A stretch of DNA of 64,000 nucleotides, from the NCBI RefSeq assembly GCF_020921035.1, contig NC_063155.1, positions 17,131,311 through 17,195,310 on the forward strand. Direction: 5' to 3'. The position numbers and the translations under genes were made by a program. The DNA comes from Rhodamnia argentea. Its lineage: Eukaryota > Streptophyta > Magnoliopsida > Myrtales > Myrtaceae. A model generated the notes under the pieces. That model made no database searches and was not told the DNA's origin. It was given only the letters and a program-made list of their open reading frames with translations. Positions 11,366-23,102 of the stretch are shown here, piece after piece. How positions within the stretch are numbered: the stretch's first letter is position 1; each line of letters opens with the position of its first letter.

Positions 11366-11950
11366 TTAACCTACATTTATGAAAGTGGGTCAAATATGCG
11401 TCTCATTAAAATTAAGACCTGAGTTATATATGGGTTTAAAAAGGAAAAGCCCAAACAATGTGGGTTGTATTTGGGTCTTTTACAAACCCATTTTTGGCCG
11501 GTGGCCCGCAACTTCCCAAGCACCCACTTGTAAATGGGCCTCAACTCAAGTACATAAGTTTCTTTTTTTATTATTTAATTTTAATTTTTTTTTATAAGAA
11601 AAACAAAGAAAGAAAAATAAACAAAAAAATTTTCTGCAATGTCTCCGGCTGCCGCTGCCGTTGCCGACCTCCACCCGCCACAGTCGTCCTCCGCCGCCGT
11701 TTGCCGACTAGGCCTTCGTTTCGCACACACTTCTTGGTCAATGTAATTTAAAATCCGAAACATATAAAATGCGGTTAATCCTATAGCTTGTTTCTCAAGA
11801 AGAGATGAGGAATATGCAAAATTTGCACGGGTGCTGCAAGAGCAAAGGCTAGAAAAAAAACTGCATTTATGAGGAAAAAATTGAAATCAATTCGGACCCG
11901 CATTGACCCATTTAACCGGTTTTGACCCATTTTCATGCGGTACAAATTTA
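11366..11950. repeat. Dispersed repeat, relative of 36060-36620
   Basis: It shares long stretches with 36060-36620: ATTTATGAAAGT.GGTCAAATATG, AAAAGCCCAAACAAT, AATGGGCCTCAAC, CTTCCCAAGCA and the CCGCC-rich GACCTCCACCC patch. It ends in GACCCATTT-type motifs near 11904-11935. It is probably a degraded non-autonomous DNA element. The terminal repeats seen in the other copy are not recognisable here. Confidence 0.6.
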
Positions 11951-12114
11951 ACGGCGCACATCCGACGCAATCCAGTTGAGCGATCTAGTATTAACCCTTC
12001 TTCCTTTTTTTTTTTTTTTTTAATTTACGGACTAAACCCATTTTATCTTTTCTGTGATCTTATGTCAAACTTTAACCAGAGGCACAAAACTCAAGCCAGC
12101 CTATGTGGTTAGCG

Positions 12115-12270
12115 TCAAAACTTGAGGCAAAGCCACGAATGGAAACAATCGTTCATTGCTTAATTTGGGCAAATCTCCTATTTTTGAAGCAGGGATTGAA
12201 CCCACCCTCTTTTCCCTCCAGGCCACAGATCCCACAACCAACTTCACGACCATGTCCCCATATAAATTCA
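12115..12270 (-). mobile_element. Possible tRNA-derived SINE fragment
   Basis: On the minus strand, GGTCGTGAAGTTGG resembles an RNA polymerase III A box. About 35 bases later GGGTTCAATCCC matches a B box well. This spacing is usual in plant tRNA-related SINEs. No full tRNA fold or target duplication could be identified, so limits are approximate. It overlaps the likely upstream region of pectinesterase 2. Confidence 0.35.
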
Positions 12271-12564
12271 TCCCCAAACCTTCCGACCCTTGGAAAAAAA
12301 CCATTCCGCTCCGGGAAAAAAAAGAGACCTTTCCGACAAATCTTACTAAGGGACGAGAGGGGCCTCTTGTCTCTTTGGTAAATAAAATCTTTTTTGTCCA
12401 TTCGATCCTGTATTATCAATCTTTTTTTTTTCTTAAGAAGAGGATTTAGATAGCTTCTAGTTTTTGCAAATTTTCCTTTGCTAGATCGTTTTCGGTGCCG
12501 TTTCCGACATCGTTTGGCCGCGACCGGGAGGAGGAGGAGGAGGAGGTTAGGGACTTGAAAAGAG
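12271..12564 (+). promoter_or_regulatory. Leader region of pectinesterase 2
   Basis: A TATA-like CATATAAATTC occurs at about 12256-12266, just inside the preceding repeat-like stretch and about 300 bases before the ATG. Then come T-rich and GGA-rich tracts (GGAGGAGGAGGAGGAGG near 12527-12545) directly upstream of the start. There is no upstream reading frame with family support. Confidence 0.35.
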
Positions 12565-14554
12565 ATGTCTTCCGAGGGGAAAAAGAAGAAGGTCGCCATC
12601 GCGGCTGTCAGCTCGTTGATCCTGGTGGTCGCCGCCGTCGCGGTGATCGCTGGCGTCAGCAAGAGCTCGGGCGGGGCCGAGGCCCCCCAGGGCGAGACCA
12701 AGCAGGTCTCCGCCTCCATGAAGGCCATCCAGGCCATGTGCCAGCCGACCGACTACAAGGAGGCGTGCGTCCAGAGCCTTGAGACCGCCGGGCCGAATGT
12801 GACTGACCCTAAGGAGCTCATCAAGGCCGGGTTCAATGTCGCCATGAAGAAGATCTCCGAGGCGGCCGAGAAGTCGGTCACCTTGAAGAAGCTCGCCAAC
12901 GACCCTAGGACCTCGCAGGCCCTCCAGAACTGCAAGGAGCTGATGGAGTACGCCATCGACGACCTCCAAAGCTCCTTCGACAAGCTTGGAGAGTTCGACG
13001 TGAGCAAGCTCGACGAGTTCTTGGCGGACTTGAAGACCTGGCTCGGCGCGGCCATCACCTACCAAGAGACTTGCTTGGACGGGTTCGAGAATGCCACCGG
13101 CGACGCCGGTGAGACGATGAGGAAGACCTTGAACGCCACAGCCATGTTGACCAGCAACGGGCTCGCCATGGTGTCCGAGTTCTCCACCGTCCTCGCAAAC
13201 TTGAACCTCAACTTCCTGAACGGCAACCGTCGGCTCCTCCAGGAGGCCGACGTCGAGGTCCTCGGGCACGGCGAGTTCCCCTTGTGGATGGACCCCGTCA
13301 AGCGTAGGCTTCTCCAGGCCAAGGTCGGGTCGGGTCTCAAGCCGGACCTCGTTGTGGCCAAGGACGGAAGCGGCAAGTACAAGACCATCACCGAGGCATT
13401 GAAGGACATCCCGTTGAAGAGCAACAACACATTCGTGCTGTACATCAAGGAGGGAATTTACAGGGAGCAGGTGACTTTCGACAAGAAGATGACTCATTTG
13501 GTGCTCGTCGGAGACGGACCGACCAAGACCAGGATCGTCTATAACAGCAACTACGTTGATGGTGTCAACACCTTCAAAACCGCCACCGTCGGTAAGCACC
13601 ATTGGAAATTTCCAAATTCTCCTGCACTTGAACTGAGTTAATCTTTGGTCTTTCCGCGACATCGTGTAGCTGTTCTCGGCGAACACTTCTTCGCCAAGGA
13701 CATCGGGTTCGAGAACGATGCCGGCGCGATCAAGCACCAGGCTGTGGCTCTCAGGGTCCAATCCGACTTCTCCGTCTTCTACAACTGCCACATGGACGGA
13801 TACCAGGACACCCTCTATACCCACGCCAACCGCCAGTTCTACCGTGACTGCACCATCTCCGGCACCATCGACTTCATCTTCGGTGACGCCGCAGTCGTCT
13901 TCCAGAACTGCAAGATGCTCGTCCGCAAGCCGTTGGATAACCAGCAGTGCATCGTGACCGCCCAAGGCAGGAAGGAGAGGCGCCAGGCCTCAGCCATCAT
14001 CCTCCAGAACTGCACCATCACCGGCGACGCCTCTTACCTTCCCGTCAAGGCCAAATTCAGGTGAGGACCGGACATCGAGCCAAACTTTATATCCACTGAT
14101 GCCAAATATTTATGTGAAAATGGAACGAATTTCGCAAGGACTAGGAAATCCCTTTGTGGTCCGATCGAACCTATCCAGGTTTCTCCGATTCGGCGAATTC
14201 ACGAACCGAAACCTTCTTGACAAATAATCCCTTCTGTTTCTCTCCAGGTCATTCCTCGGCCGCCCGTGGAAGCAGTACTCTAGGACCATCATCATGCAGT
14301 CCTACATCGACGACATCATCCAGCCCGAGGGTTGGCTTCCTTGGATGGGGGACTTCGGCCTCAGGACCAGCTTCTACACCGAGTTCGGCAACCGCGGACC
14401 CGGATCTAGCACGGCCAGGCGCGTGACATGGAAGGGCATCAAGACCATCACCCCGCAGCACGCCACCGACTTCACCGCCGGAAAATTCCTGCGCGGCGGC
14501 ACCTGGATCCCGAAGTACGGCATCCCGTTCACCGCCGGAATGGTGGCCGTCTAA
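12565..14554 (+). CDS. Pectinesterase with PMEI pro-domain, pollen-type (PME21/45/58-like)
   Basis: Three exons, 12565-13591, 13670-14060 and 14248-14554, encode 574 residues. A short Lys-rich tail (EGKKKK) precedes a hydrophobic anchor at about 10-31, fitting a type II signal anchor. The PMEI domain spans about 50-215 (MCQPTDYKEACVQSL, YQETCLDGF). Two basic processing motifs, RRLL at 222-225 and 247-250, precede the CE8 domain. Motifs seen: GIYREQ (297), QAVALR (366), YQDTLYTH (387; Asp389), TIDFIFGDA (Asp410) and FLGRPWKQYSRT (Arg478). The closest family I recognise is the PME21/PME45/PME58 group, many of which are pollen-expressed and loosen the pollen-tube wall. Coding GC is high and third-position G/C-biased, which creates a long antisense open frame. 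Confidence 0.95.
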
Positions 14555-15660
14555 ACTAGAAATTCTCCCTAATCTTCGTTCCTCAACAACATATTCTCGG
14601 GGGGTCTCCGGAGTTGTTTCTTTTCTCCTCGGATGTATTAAAAGCTCGGAAATGATCAATGATGTAATACTTGTTACAGCTTGATTTGGAGTAATATACT
14701 TCCGTTTCCGTGCCTCATGATGATGATCTTCACTCAAAATTAGCAGCGTTTTCCTTGATTCTCTTCTCTTTCGATGCTATTGCATTGGAAAAGATTAGCT
14801 TCTTAAACATTAAAACACAAATCATCTGAGCTTCTCTAACGTTGTACCTCTCAAGGAACATCTAAGGTTTAAAACCTGCACCAAAGATTGTCGATCTTAA
14901 TCCAGGTTTACTTGCTTTTCCTTATTTATTTTCTGCCTAATTGAACGCGGTAAGTAAATAGAGTATTTTTTGGTGATTTGGATTATGAATTTTCGATTTC
15001 TTCAGGATTTGAAAGGACGATAACATGGCATCTTAAAAATCTTAATCACTCACCGTCTATTAAGTAGGCCGGTTCCCGACCGCACGGCTTGTGGCACTTT
15101 GAGAACATCAGGACATTGAATAGGTCCGATGATGGTCGGGTCGGACCGAGCCGCGCCGAGTGTCTATGTCTAATCTCGTCCGAACACAGCGAGGGTTTGC
15201 CTTTTGGTCGATTTGGGTGGCCGGTGGGAATCCAGTCGAGTCGATGCAATTACGACTCCGCGTCCGAGGGCACCTTTTGACTTGACTAAGCAAATTACGT
15301 ATACATAGATGATCTTTTTCTGACTCGTTTTGCTCTTGATTTCTACATATATGCCAAACCCGAACATTACCTTTTTATGTAAAGTTGCATTGTCCCGATC
15401 TACTGTTTGAGACCTAATATGAAAGTTTTTTTTTTTTTTTAAAGTTAAACTGTCCAAAAGTTGGAAGAATATTTCTTTAGAAAGAATGGAGACATCAGTT
15501 ATGGAAGGTACAAAACCGATGAATCTGTTGGGCATATCTGTATCTATATAGCTCGAGACCCAATGTAATAAGGCGAATCGAGATAAGGGCATCGTCAAAA
15601 TATTTCGTGGGTCGTTCTTATGTATACCATGACGCAAGATGCATTAAAAGGAGATAATTT
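14555..15660. other. Intergenic, no gene recognised
   Basis: The first ~150 bases are the 3' flank of pectinesterase 2. The rest is ordinary AT-rich spacer with a somewhat GC-richer patch near 15060-15290, where short frames appear on both strands without family resemblance. A poly(T) run lies near 15427-15440. No RNA gene was seen. Confidence 0.4.
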
Positions 15661-15663
15661 ATT

Positions 15664-16056
15664 AGGGTTGACCTGTTCCCGGTTTGGTCCGGTCCGGTTC
15701 CACCCCGAAATCGAGAACCAAACCCATCCAGTTCTCGGGCAGTCCAATAATTGGATCTGTTGCATTTTCTTGTGATTTCTCTTTAACGACATATTCAATC
15801 GTATCATCTCTCGTTAATTGCATCGCATTGTCGCTAAATCATCTTAGGTTTTGGTTCACATTTGCATTTAGGAAATCTCTTTTAGAAAAAAAAAAAACAA
15901 AAACATATTATCCAATCCAATCCGGTCGGTTAGGTTCTTCCTAGAATCGAGAACCCGGCCAATCGTAACCGCTTCCAATTCTATGGAACCGGGAATCGGA
16001 CCAGACCGTCCAATCCGGACGGTTGCCAGTTCGATCGGTCAATTATGCTCAGCCCT
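15664..16056. mobile_element. Likely non-autonomous hAT relative (CCGGTTCC-rich)
   Basis: The segment opens AGGGTTGACC and closes GCTCAGCCCTAG. Both ends are rich in GGTCCGGTTCC-like motifs, as in the elements at 1372 and 44492. Candidate 8-bp target duplications AATTTATT and AATTTGCT agree at 6 of 8 positions. Support is weaker than for the 1372 element. Confidence 0.5.
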
Positions 16057-17507
16057 AGAATTTGCTCATAAATCCAACGGTGGTTATGCACTACAGGATC
16101 TGAGCTCATTCATGGAGCACACATTACATTTGTTTTTGAAAGATAAGTCGCATTGGTTCGCGCTTTTTTCACTCCCCTTATGGCTTTGACACTTTTTTTT
16201 TTTTTTTGTATGTTTTGATCATTCTATCATTTGTGTGGCCCACACATCCGGCACAATTTCTATATTATCTTTTTTTTTTTCAACTCTTTTTATTCATTTC
16301 TTCTTCTTTTTTTCCTTGCTGGGTCCTACTTCCCTCCTCCTGTATTACCTTCCATGGTGCGAGAAGTTCCAATTGTGTCGGATTCTGTCTGTTGCTAATT
16401 TTTTTAATTCGTTTTCTTTTCCACTTTGTGTTTCTTACTTCTTCGCTTGCAGCTTTGGCGGAGAAATTTATGCGGAAATATTTTTTGGCTTCTGGTCAAG
16501 AGAGCACTGAGCGTCAATTGGCTTATAAAGTGTTCTTCATACCAAGTTCAATTCATGGCTTGAGGATGAAGACGTTTTATGCCTCTTCCCGTATAACAGG
16601 GCTCTCTTCGTATTGAGTTTTCTTGGTAGCATGTTCAATTCGTCGCTTCAGGCTGAAGATGATTAATGCCCGTCCATGAAATGTAATATTGGAGGAGAAA
16701 AGGGGCTCGCTAGGGAGGTCACCGGTGAGCCCAATGCCGGGACGAGTGAAAGGGTGGAGGAGGACGGGATTGGCATCACAGATAATAACACAGGGAACGT
16801 CGAAATTTTTAGAAGGAGCGGGAGGCGTAGAAGGGAACGTCGTCGCGCAAGAGAGATTACAAGAGGAGGCGCGGGAAGGAAGAAGAAGAACAGGAAGAAA
16901 GTGGGACCCGTAAGGAAAAAAAAGAAGAAACGAAATAAAAAAATTTGACCCAAAAAACAAAAAGAATCGTATAAAATTGTATCAAAATGTGAGTGACGTG
17001 AATCTTGGGCAGCAGAGGGTGACGTGAGTGGGGTGAAAAATGGAAGATGGGCTATTGGTAAATAAAAGGGGAGGATGGGCTGAGGAGGAGAAAAGAAAGA
17101 GATGGGCTGAGGAAAAATTAAAAAAAAGGGGAGATGGGCTATCCATTTGGGGGGGAAAAACTGAAACCAGCTGGGCTGCCCGCGTGGGCCTACTCCGCAC
17201 GTGGGCCGAGGTTCGCACGGGCGGGCTTGACTGGCCCGTTCCGATTTTTTCTTTCTTCTTTCTTTTTTTTTTAAATAATTTTTTTAATAAAAATTTTTGT
17301 AAGATTTATAGATATATTTTTTATTTTCCATTTTGGGAATAAAAATAAGAGAACACATATTTGTGTGTGTGTGTATGTATAAATATATATATATATAACA
17401 CATAAAAATGCATAATTGACCCATTAGACAATATTCTAACGGAATAAAATAAAATAAAATAAAATAAAACAAAACAAAATACGGGATTGCCAAAATTAGG
17501 TGTCAAC
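16057..17507. other. Intergenic repeats and low-complexity DNA
   Basis: This stretch holds T-rich tracts (16190-16320), purine-rich sequence (16680-17150), a (GT)n/(AT)n microsatellite near 17363-17396 and an (AAAAT)n run near 17446-17475. At its end, CCAAAATTAGGTGTCAACA (17489-17507) is the reverse of TGTTGACACCTAATTTTGG, a common start for plant Ty3-type LTRs. A minus-strand LTR remnant may therefore end here, but its other end was not found. No gene is supported. Confidence 0.4.
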
Positions 17508-18310
17508 ACCATCCTCGCTCATCTCTCTCATCTTCATATCATTTCACAAATCAAAACATGTGTCCGGCATAACACACAGACCATCCTCCATCTCTCCATC
17601 AACACTTCAAATGGCAACCCCCGAGGGGCCAAAAGTGAAATCCCCCAAAAAAAACTCAACCTCGGGTTCCCGTTCAACCTCCCGGCCACCCCGGAAGCTG
17701 CAGCCGGCCGGATCATCAAGAACCTTTGTCACTTCGACTGTTCTACACGCTTGTTCGTGGGTCGACCGTCCATAAGCCTCGTGCCGCAGCACAAACCCTC
17801 GCCGCTCCTATCGATGGCCACGTCCAATATAGGTAATCAGTACCTTATTGATGCCACAGCTGATGCCGAAAGCCATTTGCATACGCAAATCTTTCGACAA
17901 AATGCTCGTCCTTGTGCTTATGGCAATCATGACCACCGTGGAGCTCATTCTGACAGAGGCCGGGATTCACCTCGCCACTCCGCGGTGCTCGACCTCGCTT
18001 CACTAATGGAATTGTGGGCACAATATGTTGGCTATTTTCAGTTTTAGAGTGTGTTTGGCTTGCCATTCATGCATTATTTTGCCTCTTCGTAAATTCGTCT
18101 CTAGGTGTTTTCTATTTAGTATTTGCGGCACACTATGTTAATAGAATGTGAGACCCTTGCCAACATGGAGCAAGACCCAAGTGACTTGTGTTCTCGAATC
18201 TTGATTCACCAGTCGCATCCTTCTCGTTCTCGCCCCATATCATTTTTGGGCCTTGAGCTCGATGACTCAATCCCAAAATGTTGCCAAAGCGTAAGGTAGA
18301 AATCAAGTCG
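17508..18310 (+). other. Unassigned region with short open frames
   Basis: One short frame starts at 17611 with a Lys/Ser/Pro-rich start (MATPEGPKVKSPKKNSTSGS) and runs 55 codons. A different frame runs 17487-18047 without a stop. A third short frame from about 17901 starts MLVLVLMAIMTTVELILTEA, which would span a membrane. None resembles a family I know, and they do not join convincingly. It could be a decayed gene or chance open frames in GC-richer DNA. Confidence 0.25.
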
Positions 18311-18316
18311 TGACTA

Positions 18317-19100
18317 TTGTAAAACCCGAGTTTTGAATCACACCGATGTTGCGAATAATCACGTGACTCTGGTTTTCCTCCAATTGGCAAGGAAAAGCGT
18401 GAAGATCAAGGCCTTAAAACTTGATTTTCCTTAGTAAGCATGATTTCTTAGCAATTAGGAGAAAATTGAATCCCTAAAGTCGGAGAACTGGGAGCAATTA
18501 GATCGGGCCAGGACCCGATTGACAAATCGTGAACCGAGCCCATGACCCGTTACCGTCGTCACCAAACCCTAACAAGAGCCAAGACAGAGAGGCCTCTCCC
18601 CCCTAACTTCGCCTATTTAAGCCCACCTCATCGAAACTGAAACTACCACATCGCTCGCTAGGGTTTCGGCTTCCGCGGCCGCCGCGGTGGAATCGCTCGC
18701 TCCTCTCGTCAAAAGCCTCGCGGCCACAATCCGAAGCGAGTCGCGCCTCTTATCGACTCTTCTTCGATTCGCCATTCTCGCTCGATCTTCGAGATTCCTT
18801 TTTTTTTTTTTCTTCTTGTGTTTTTTCCGCGATCGGTCGCACGTAGTTCTTCCTGGAAGTCCCAAGCTCGTTAGCGAGCGAGCTCGGGCGATGATTTCGA
18901 GGATTTTATCTGTGCGAACAGCGAAGCTCGGTTTGATCCTGATCTGCTTGAGCCTCCTCCTTTGTGTGTCTCTCCTACGGAGATGTGCTCCAATGTAATC
19001 GGATCACAATTCATCTTTGCCTGGTTCTTGCTTGCTTCCCATTCGTTCTTTCGTCTGCAATTCGAACGTTCGTGTCGGTTGCAGAAAACTTTAAAAACCC
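18317..19100 (+). mobile_element. Possible LTR-like promoter segment
   Basis: TGTAAAACCCGAGTTTTGAA at 18317 resembles the start of a plant LTR. About 290 bases later CCTATTTAAGCCC (about 18609-18621) looks like a TATA box, followed by a C/T-rich, GC-rich transcribed-looking stretch with a TAGGGTTT telo-box-like motif near 18659. No primer site, second LTR or gag is adjacent. An alternative is an ordinary promoter and leader for the 35-codon frame at 18891. If it is an LTR it is an isolated fossil. Confidence 0.3.
18891..18998 (+). CDS. Hypothetical 35-residue membrane peptide
   Basis: The ATG at 18891 opens a 35-codon frame, MISRILSVRTAKLGLILICL and on to a short tail ending RRCAPM, with one hydrophobic helix (about residues 12-29) flanked by Arg residues. 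It follows a TATA-like box by about 275 bases. I do not recognise a family. The surroundings may be LTR-derived, so translation is doubtful; I list it because a promoter-like arrangement precedes it. Confidence 0.2.
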   Translation: MISRILSVRTAKLGLILICLSLLLCVSLLRRCAPM

Positions 19101-20114
19101 TTTTTTTTTTCTTCTTCATGAATGATACTTTATTTTTTTTTATATTTTCGTGGACAACGATAATAATTTATTTAAATCATTTTCTCAAGTAATATGAATT
19201 ATTATTTTTTTAAGGATATTGATTTTTCATTCAATAAACCGCATCGTTCGATATAAACCTTTATGGAGTCCTGGATTAATTTGACTATATTTAGCATTTT
19301 GTATCTTCTGATTTTATTTTTCAAATTTTTGAAAAGAGAAAGTAAAATAAAAATGTTTCGTATTTCAATCGTTATGATTTGAAAATGTTTGATTTTTGAT
19401 TAATTGTATTTATGTAGTCCAGTAGTAAATTCTTTTGTTTGGGAAAAAAGAGGAGAAAAAGTACATGGTTTCGTATATTTTGTGAGGCTTTGAGATTTTT
19501 AATAATATTAACTTAAAAGAAATAAGTTTTACATATACTTTTTTTTTTTTTTTTACATATACTTTTTTTTGGAAAATATTAGATCACATGAAAAATAAGA
19601 ATGTTAGAAATTAATTTAGAAAAGACCAAAAAGGAAGAATAATTGTCTGAGTCATACAAGCATTGCCCTCAAATGAATAATAATTCGCAATTTAACGTAT
19701 TAACACGAATGCATACCTAGTGAATACGCTAAACAATATTCATGCAAAATACATGTTATTTCTCACTTCAATATACGCTCCTCCTTAACTCGTCCATAAA
19801 ATACCACGAAACTTGTTGCAAGGAGTACAAAAGATACTATGATGCAAATTCAGGCATAGACATGACACGTAGTGTTTAATTAAGAAAAAATGCACGAGTT
19901 AGTCTCCATTGGAGCACTCATATGCATTATTAATTAGAACTTGATCCAATTTGTCATAACATTGTTTTGGGAAATCAACATAAACTAGTCACAACATGTG
20001 CCTGAACTAATATATAAACATGAATGACTTAACAGAGATCTAGTGGATGCCAAACAAGTCCTAACCCAAGGCTGGATATTCGACCGCAAAGGACTGAGAC
20101 CAAACGAAAGATTT
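19101..20114. other. AT-rich spacer
   Basis: This is about 1 kb of AT-rich DNA with several poly(T) tracts (for example 19540-19570). The phrase AGAAATTAATTTAGAAAAGA.AAAAA (19605-19630) recurs with its flanks near 21505-21530, marking a short dispersed repeat. No gene is seen. Confidence 0.5.
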
Positions 20115-20780
20115 AGGGTATGTCTGGATAGATTCTGATCCAAAAAAGTAATTGAGATTATAATCATATTTTATGATTCTGTTTCCTAGATAATTTTTAA
20201 AAAATCGGAACGCGTTTCATAACAAGACAAAATTTCTATTTTCGAAACAAAATTGCGTTTGATTTGTTCTTAAGAACAACAAGATGGCAAGAGTTCTTTC
20301 TTTAAAATTTTTTAAAAATGTTTTTTTTTATTTTTTATATCCCCCCCCCAATTTTGATATATTTTTAATTTTTTAAAATTTTTTAAAATTTTTTAATCCC
20401 CCCTTTAAATTTTTAAATTTATTTTGTTAAATTTTAAAGCTTATTTTTAAATTTAATTTTTAAAAAATATATTTAAAAAAATTAGTAGTTAGTAAATTTT
20501 CAAATCTAATTTTAATTTTTTTTAAAGTTCGGAAGTTGACGTGGAATCCCACGTGGACTTCGTCTTTTTAAAAAAAATTGAGACTTTATTCTTTTTTGTG
20601 ATTCTCAAAAGTGATTCTTTTTCTAGAATCAACTTTTATTTTTATTCTAGTTTTTGCTCCAAAACTCTTTCCAGGAACAAAATTAAAATCGGAATCATTT
20701 ACATTACCAAAAATATTTTCAATTCATTTTGTTCCGGAGAACAGAATCAGAAAATTAGAATCGCTGCTATACAGATCCTC
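20115..20780. mobile_element. MITE-like element with imperfect terminal inverted repeats
   Basis: The left end AGGGTATGTCTGGATAG-ATTC and the reverse complement of the right end (GAGGATCTGTATAGCAGCGATTC) share a common AGG.TCTG.ATAG..GATTC-like repeat. Subterminal motifs (GATTCTGATCC, AGAATC) also mirror each other. The interior is very AT-rich with a C-run near 20341. A target duplication could not be read clearly, so the limits are approximate. Confidence 0.5.
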
Positions 20781-23102
20781 AATTGCCTTGAAATGGATAT
20801 GGAACCCACATAATGTAAAAGGCGAACATCAAAGATCATTCTTAGCATTAACAGGCACAAGACAAGAATGCGACAACAAAAGCAGAGAGGGGGGGGGGAG
20901 CCTTACGGTCATACAAGTGCACACGGTTTAAAAAAATAAGAACATGTCATGCCACAGTCACTCGCACAACCAAAGAGCAGACATTTCTTAGTAAACAATC
21001 TACAAGTGTAGCATCATGTCCACACAATTTCCATTAGAATGACACTTGAACTTCCCCACACGAGTACTTCTCAATCATCAACTAATCAGATCATGGAGAA
21101 TCTCACAATAGATCAATGTTCTTGCAATCATTTTTCTCAAAGAATACAACATAATTTCTCGCAAATCGGAACACTTCACAGCCATTGAAAAAGGGTTTTC
21201 ATAGCCATTATTGAAAGTGGGTTTATTTCAAGCTCGCCATGAGAAAGAGCTGAGGTACATACCCGGTTCTGGTCGATGGCATTGACGAACTTGACGAGCT
21301 TACCATAGCTTGAAAGGCATTTTTGCCTGTGCTGAATGTTCGGTAATGTCCCACGAATATGTGATACTTGTCTTTCGCCGTTTTCGAGTCCTCGTTCAAT
21401 TCCAATAACGGTGATAGCAGCGGCGGTTCCAAGTTGAGAACCCATTAGGCATTATCCTAAAGATTGTTGAAACAATATTAGATGACATGAAAAATAAGAA
21501 TGTTAGAAATTAATTTAGAAAAGAGAAAAAAGTAAGAACAATTATTTGAGGCGTGCAAGCACTGTCCTTAAGGATAATTTCGCCTCTTGGAGTACGAAAC
21601 TCGATGCGTAAGGCTTCTAACGGCTATCCTCCCAAGATACACTAAACCTTCTTCTATATTCCGCACTGAATATTAGAAGGAATAGGAACACTATTATATG
21701 TATAGCCAAGCGAAAAAGAAAAAAAAAAAAAGGCAAAATCTCTTTTGTAATTTTTTGGACACAATTTTTGAATCATGATTTGTAATTTTATTTTCAAATA
21801 AAAGAGCCGTTAGGAATCGGTTGGTAATTAATTGATGACTATTATTTTGCTGCTACAAGAATAATCTCGAGTTTATGAAGAAATAACTCAAACATTACAA
21901 AACTATTATGCAATTTACATGATCTTAGAAAACGTTATGTGACTGTTAGAAAACTAACCGTTGGAAATAATGATGGCTAATCATAGCGATCATAATTTTC
22001 TATCAAAACTATTTTAAAGATATTTCAAAACCACTTAAATATCCAACATGTTTCACAAAAAATATAAATATTCCGAAAAAATGTTTTGTAGAGTTTTCAG
22101 GAAAATGATAATATTTTCCGGTGTTCGGATGATGCCCGAAAAAGAACAAGAACACATTTTCAATCGTTTGAAAAGGAAAATCTTAATTTGAATTTCCTAA
22201 ATACACATACGCTTGCGCACATCGGAGACACAGGCACAAGGATCCTTGGTCGAGCCTTGATGGACCCCGACCCAAGCACCGAGGACTTGATCCCGGGCAA
22301 GGGCACATCCACCGAGGTGCAGCGGATCTGTGCAGAGGCATTGAGGAATCGAGCCCGAGCACCAAGGACCTGGACTCGGGCTAGGGTGTTGAGGACCCAA
22401 GCTCCAACGTCGGGGAAGCAATGAATCTCTAGTCCAAACGCAAATATCTAGTCGTAGTTTGAAAGCTGATTATCGAAATTTTCAATGAGAAATTATTTTC
22501 CTTATTTTAAACACATTGTTTTCTGTTGATTCATATTTCTAAGCAATTCAAACGTTCAAAATGATCGTGTCCGCACTAATAACACCATAACTCATTCCGA
22601 ATTTAGTTTTATGGATGTGCATTCGGATCCTACAATTCGAGCAATTTATAAACATGATCAAAGCTCATTTGAATAAGAAGAGAGAGAAAACAAAAAACAA
22701 AAAACCTTGTGTTTTCAGCGCATTAATGCATTGCGTGTTCGCTGGGACCGGACGCAAAACGTGATCAAAAGGGGCACGGAGATCTCGGCATTGTCTTTAT
22801 TAAACAGCCCTCGGAGCCTTCATCAAAAAGTACTTTAAATTAAGTAATTTTAGCTTCCAAATAAACATTAATTAGTGCTAATGATGTCGCTAATCAAGGT
22901 TCAGCAGCGCATTTACATTCGCCTTCGCACGTCTCTTGGGGACCGGACATGGATGACCGTATTCCATGCGATCTTGACGCCATTCATTTAGCCCCTCATC
23001 ATCTGTTGGTGCCATTTATTGCAGACCGCACCTTGAATTCAATGCTTCGGCCGATCGCCTTCCGATAGACCGATCGACCGTCGCAGAACGAGCTCCGGCC
23101 GA
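20781..23102. other. Intergenic; minor repeats, no recognised gene
   Basis: A minus-strand frame at 21176-21445 (MGSQLGTAAAITVIGIERG start) and a shifted neighbour look vaguely protein-like but match no family I know. A GC-richer patch at 22215-22420 repeats GACCC..GCACCGAGGA / CGAGC.CCAAGGACC phrases, like low-complexity repeat DNA. Around 22000-22150 there is an AAAATGTTTT..TTTTCC MITE-like remnant. From 22900 the sequence is the 3' flank of the PME inhibitor. Confidence 0.4.

Noticed and set aside
12547-13965. 472-codon open frame on the minus strand
   Set aside because: It lies opposite pectinesterase 2, crosses one of its introns, and its Gly/Leu/Val/Asp-rich content is the expected antisense of third-position G/C-rich codons. 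No domain is recognisable.
21176-21445. 89-codon minus-strand frame and its shifted neighbour
   Set aside because: It looks weakly protein-like but matches nothing I recognise and has no neighbouring exons or promoter, so it was not called as a gene.
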